A stretch of DNA of 64,000 nucleotides from Evansella tamaricis (GTDB lineage Bacteria; Bacillota; Bacilli; Bacillales; Salisediminibacteriaceae): assembly GCF_019042215.1 (NCBI RefSeq), contig NZ_JAHQCS010000107.1, forward strand, positions 1-64,000, written 5' to 3'. This document shows, piece after piece, positions 63,493 to 64,000 of the stretch. Within the stretch, counting starts at the first letter, position 1. The number at the start of each line of letters is the position of its first letter. The notes beneath the pieces were generated by a model, which was not told the DNA's origin, made no database searches, and saw only the letters and a list, made by a program, of their open reading frames with translations. The translations under genes and the position numbers were made by a program.

Positions 63493-64000
63493 TCACTTCC
63501 TTAAATCCAGAATTTTTTCTTTGAACGCTTTCGTAGTCTCGTAGATACCATCTGGATTTTTCCCTGTAACGACTGCGCCGATCATAAGTCCATGAACTCC
63601 TATTTGATAGAGTGGTTTCAAGTCCTCGATACTCACCTTCTTCTGTGTTGGAATGACAATTGGCTGATTTACTTGTTGTAGTAAGTGTTGATAATGGAGT
63701 ATGTCTTGGATTGTTAAAGGTGTTCCATAATGTGATGGTTCCATAATGGACGCCTCGAGGATTTGAATATCTGCTTGCTGAAAAGCCTGGAGTTCATGCT
63801 GTTTATATTCATTTGATATGGCAATCATTTTTTCTAAATGATTGTCCCCCAATAACCAAGCTGGTGCAGTATGGCCATAAATGGATAAAAACTGAAAACC
63901 AACTTTTTTTAACCTCTGAATGTCTATTTCGGTTACTTTCTCAGGGGAATCTCCTGGAACTATTCCCATTGGCCCTTTAAAGGCTTTATTCATAGATTCA
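63493..64000 (-). CDS. C-terminal part of a TIM-barrel protein (cut by window edge)
   Basis: Open frame continues to the window edge; the ATG at 63993 lacks a ribosome site in the visible seven bases, so the gene most likely begins outside. Visible 166-168 residues have alternating beta-alpha units (VGFQFLSIYG, ADIQILEAS, QPIVIPTQKKVSIEDLKPLYQIGVHGLMIGAVVTG), the last strand resembling a phosphate-binding end as in NanE- or KDPG-aldolase-like barrels. Family uncertain. First visible gene of the minus-strand sugar locus, four bases before the FAD enzyme. Confidence 0.6.
   Translation of the reverse strand, partial: ESMNKAFKGPMGIVPGDSPEKVTEIDIQRLKKVGFQFLSIYGHTAPAWLLGDNHLEKMIAISNEYKQHELQAFQQADIQILEASIMEPSHYGTPLTIQDILHYQHLLQQVNQPIVIPTQKKVSIEDLKPLYQIGVHGLMIGAVVTGKNPDGIYETTKAFKEKILDLRK

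Overview
The window looks like the chromosome of a low-GC, spore-former-type Bacillaceae, probably a moderately halophilic or alkaliphilic genus near Oceanobacillus, Virgibacillus or Ornithinibacillus. The grounds are purine-rich GGAGG ribosome sites, frequent TTG and GTG starts, many acidic lipoproteins, and short intergenic repeats of the kind seen in these genera (ends such as GAAAAGCGCAAGCGCC and GGAGCTAGACAA). No tRNA, rRNA, CRISPR array, intact insertion sequence or prophage was seen.

Layout. 0.2-3.4 kb (+): Aap-type amino-acid ABC importer (aapQ-aapM-aapP; the binding protein would lie upstream). 3.8-17.3 kb (-): a 13-kb one-directional carbohydrate locus. It starts at a sigma-A promoter with a cre-like site and three AAAACGTTTT palindromes, then GH65 enzyme, sugar-binding lipoprotein, two permeases, DUF624 protein, LacI regulator, sulfatase, beta-phosphoglucomutase, second GH65 enzyme, formylglycine-generating enzyme. 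The combination points to import, desulfation and phosphorolysis of a sulfated alpha-glucoside. 17.4-24.6 kb: a 2TM-RCK-RCK-RyR channel-like protein, a small unknown, a GT2 glycosyltransferase and a 942-residue protein joining a DHH-like domain with motifs in swapped order to a CorA-like membrane end. 24.7-29.1 kb (-): ugpCAEB glycerol-3-phosphate importer; its UgpC is the only sugar-type ABC ATPase in the window.

29.4-42.7 kb: mixed genes: DUF418, PD-(D/E)XK-like nuclease with two orphan genes, DUF421/DUF4363 pair, lipoprotein, VOC protein, DUF3800 fusion, galU, CehA/McbA-like hydrolase and several small proteins. 42.8-50.8 kb: AlaX-type tRNA editing protein, namA, aldo-keto reductase, a zinc-ribbon membrane protein apparently starting at AUC, SPFH plus Arc pair, a secreted unknown. 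51.0-64.0 kb: NagZ-like GH3 and tandem GNAT (+), convergent with a second sugar-importer locus (-): TIM-barrel protein (cut by the window edge), FAD oxidoreductase, ROK regulator, binding lipoprotein, two permeases, DUF4127, AraC regulator, GHL10-like protein.

How it fits together: two sugar importers lack an ATPase and probably borrow one such as UgpC. The sulfatase needs the formylglycine-generating enzyme encoded four genes downstream. GH65 products (beta-glucose-1-phosphate) feed the adjacent beta-phosphoglucomutase. Repeats of one composite family occupy many intergenic gaps, and in two places touch the stop codon of the preceding gene.
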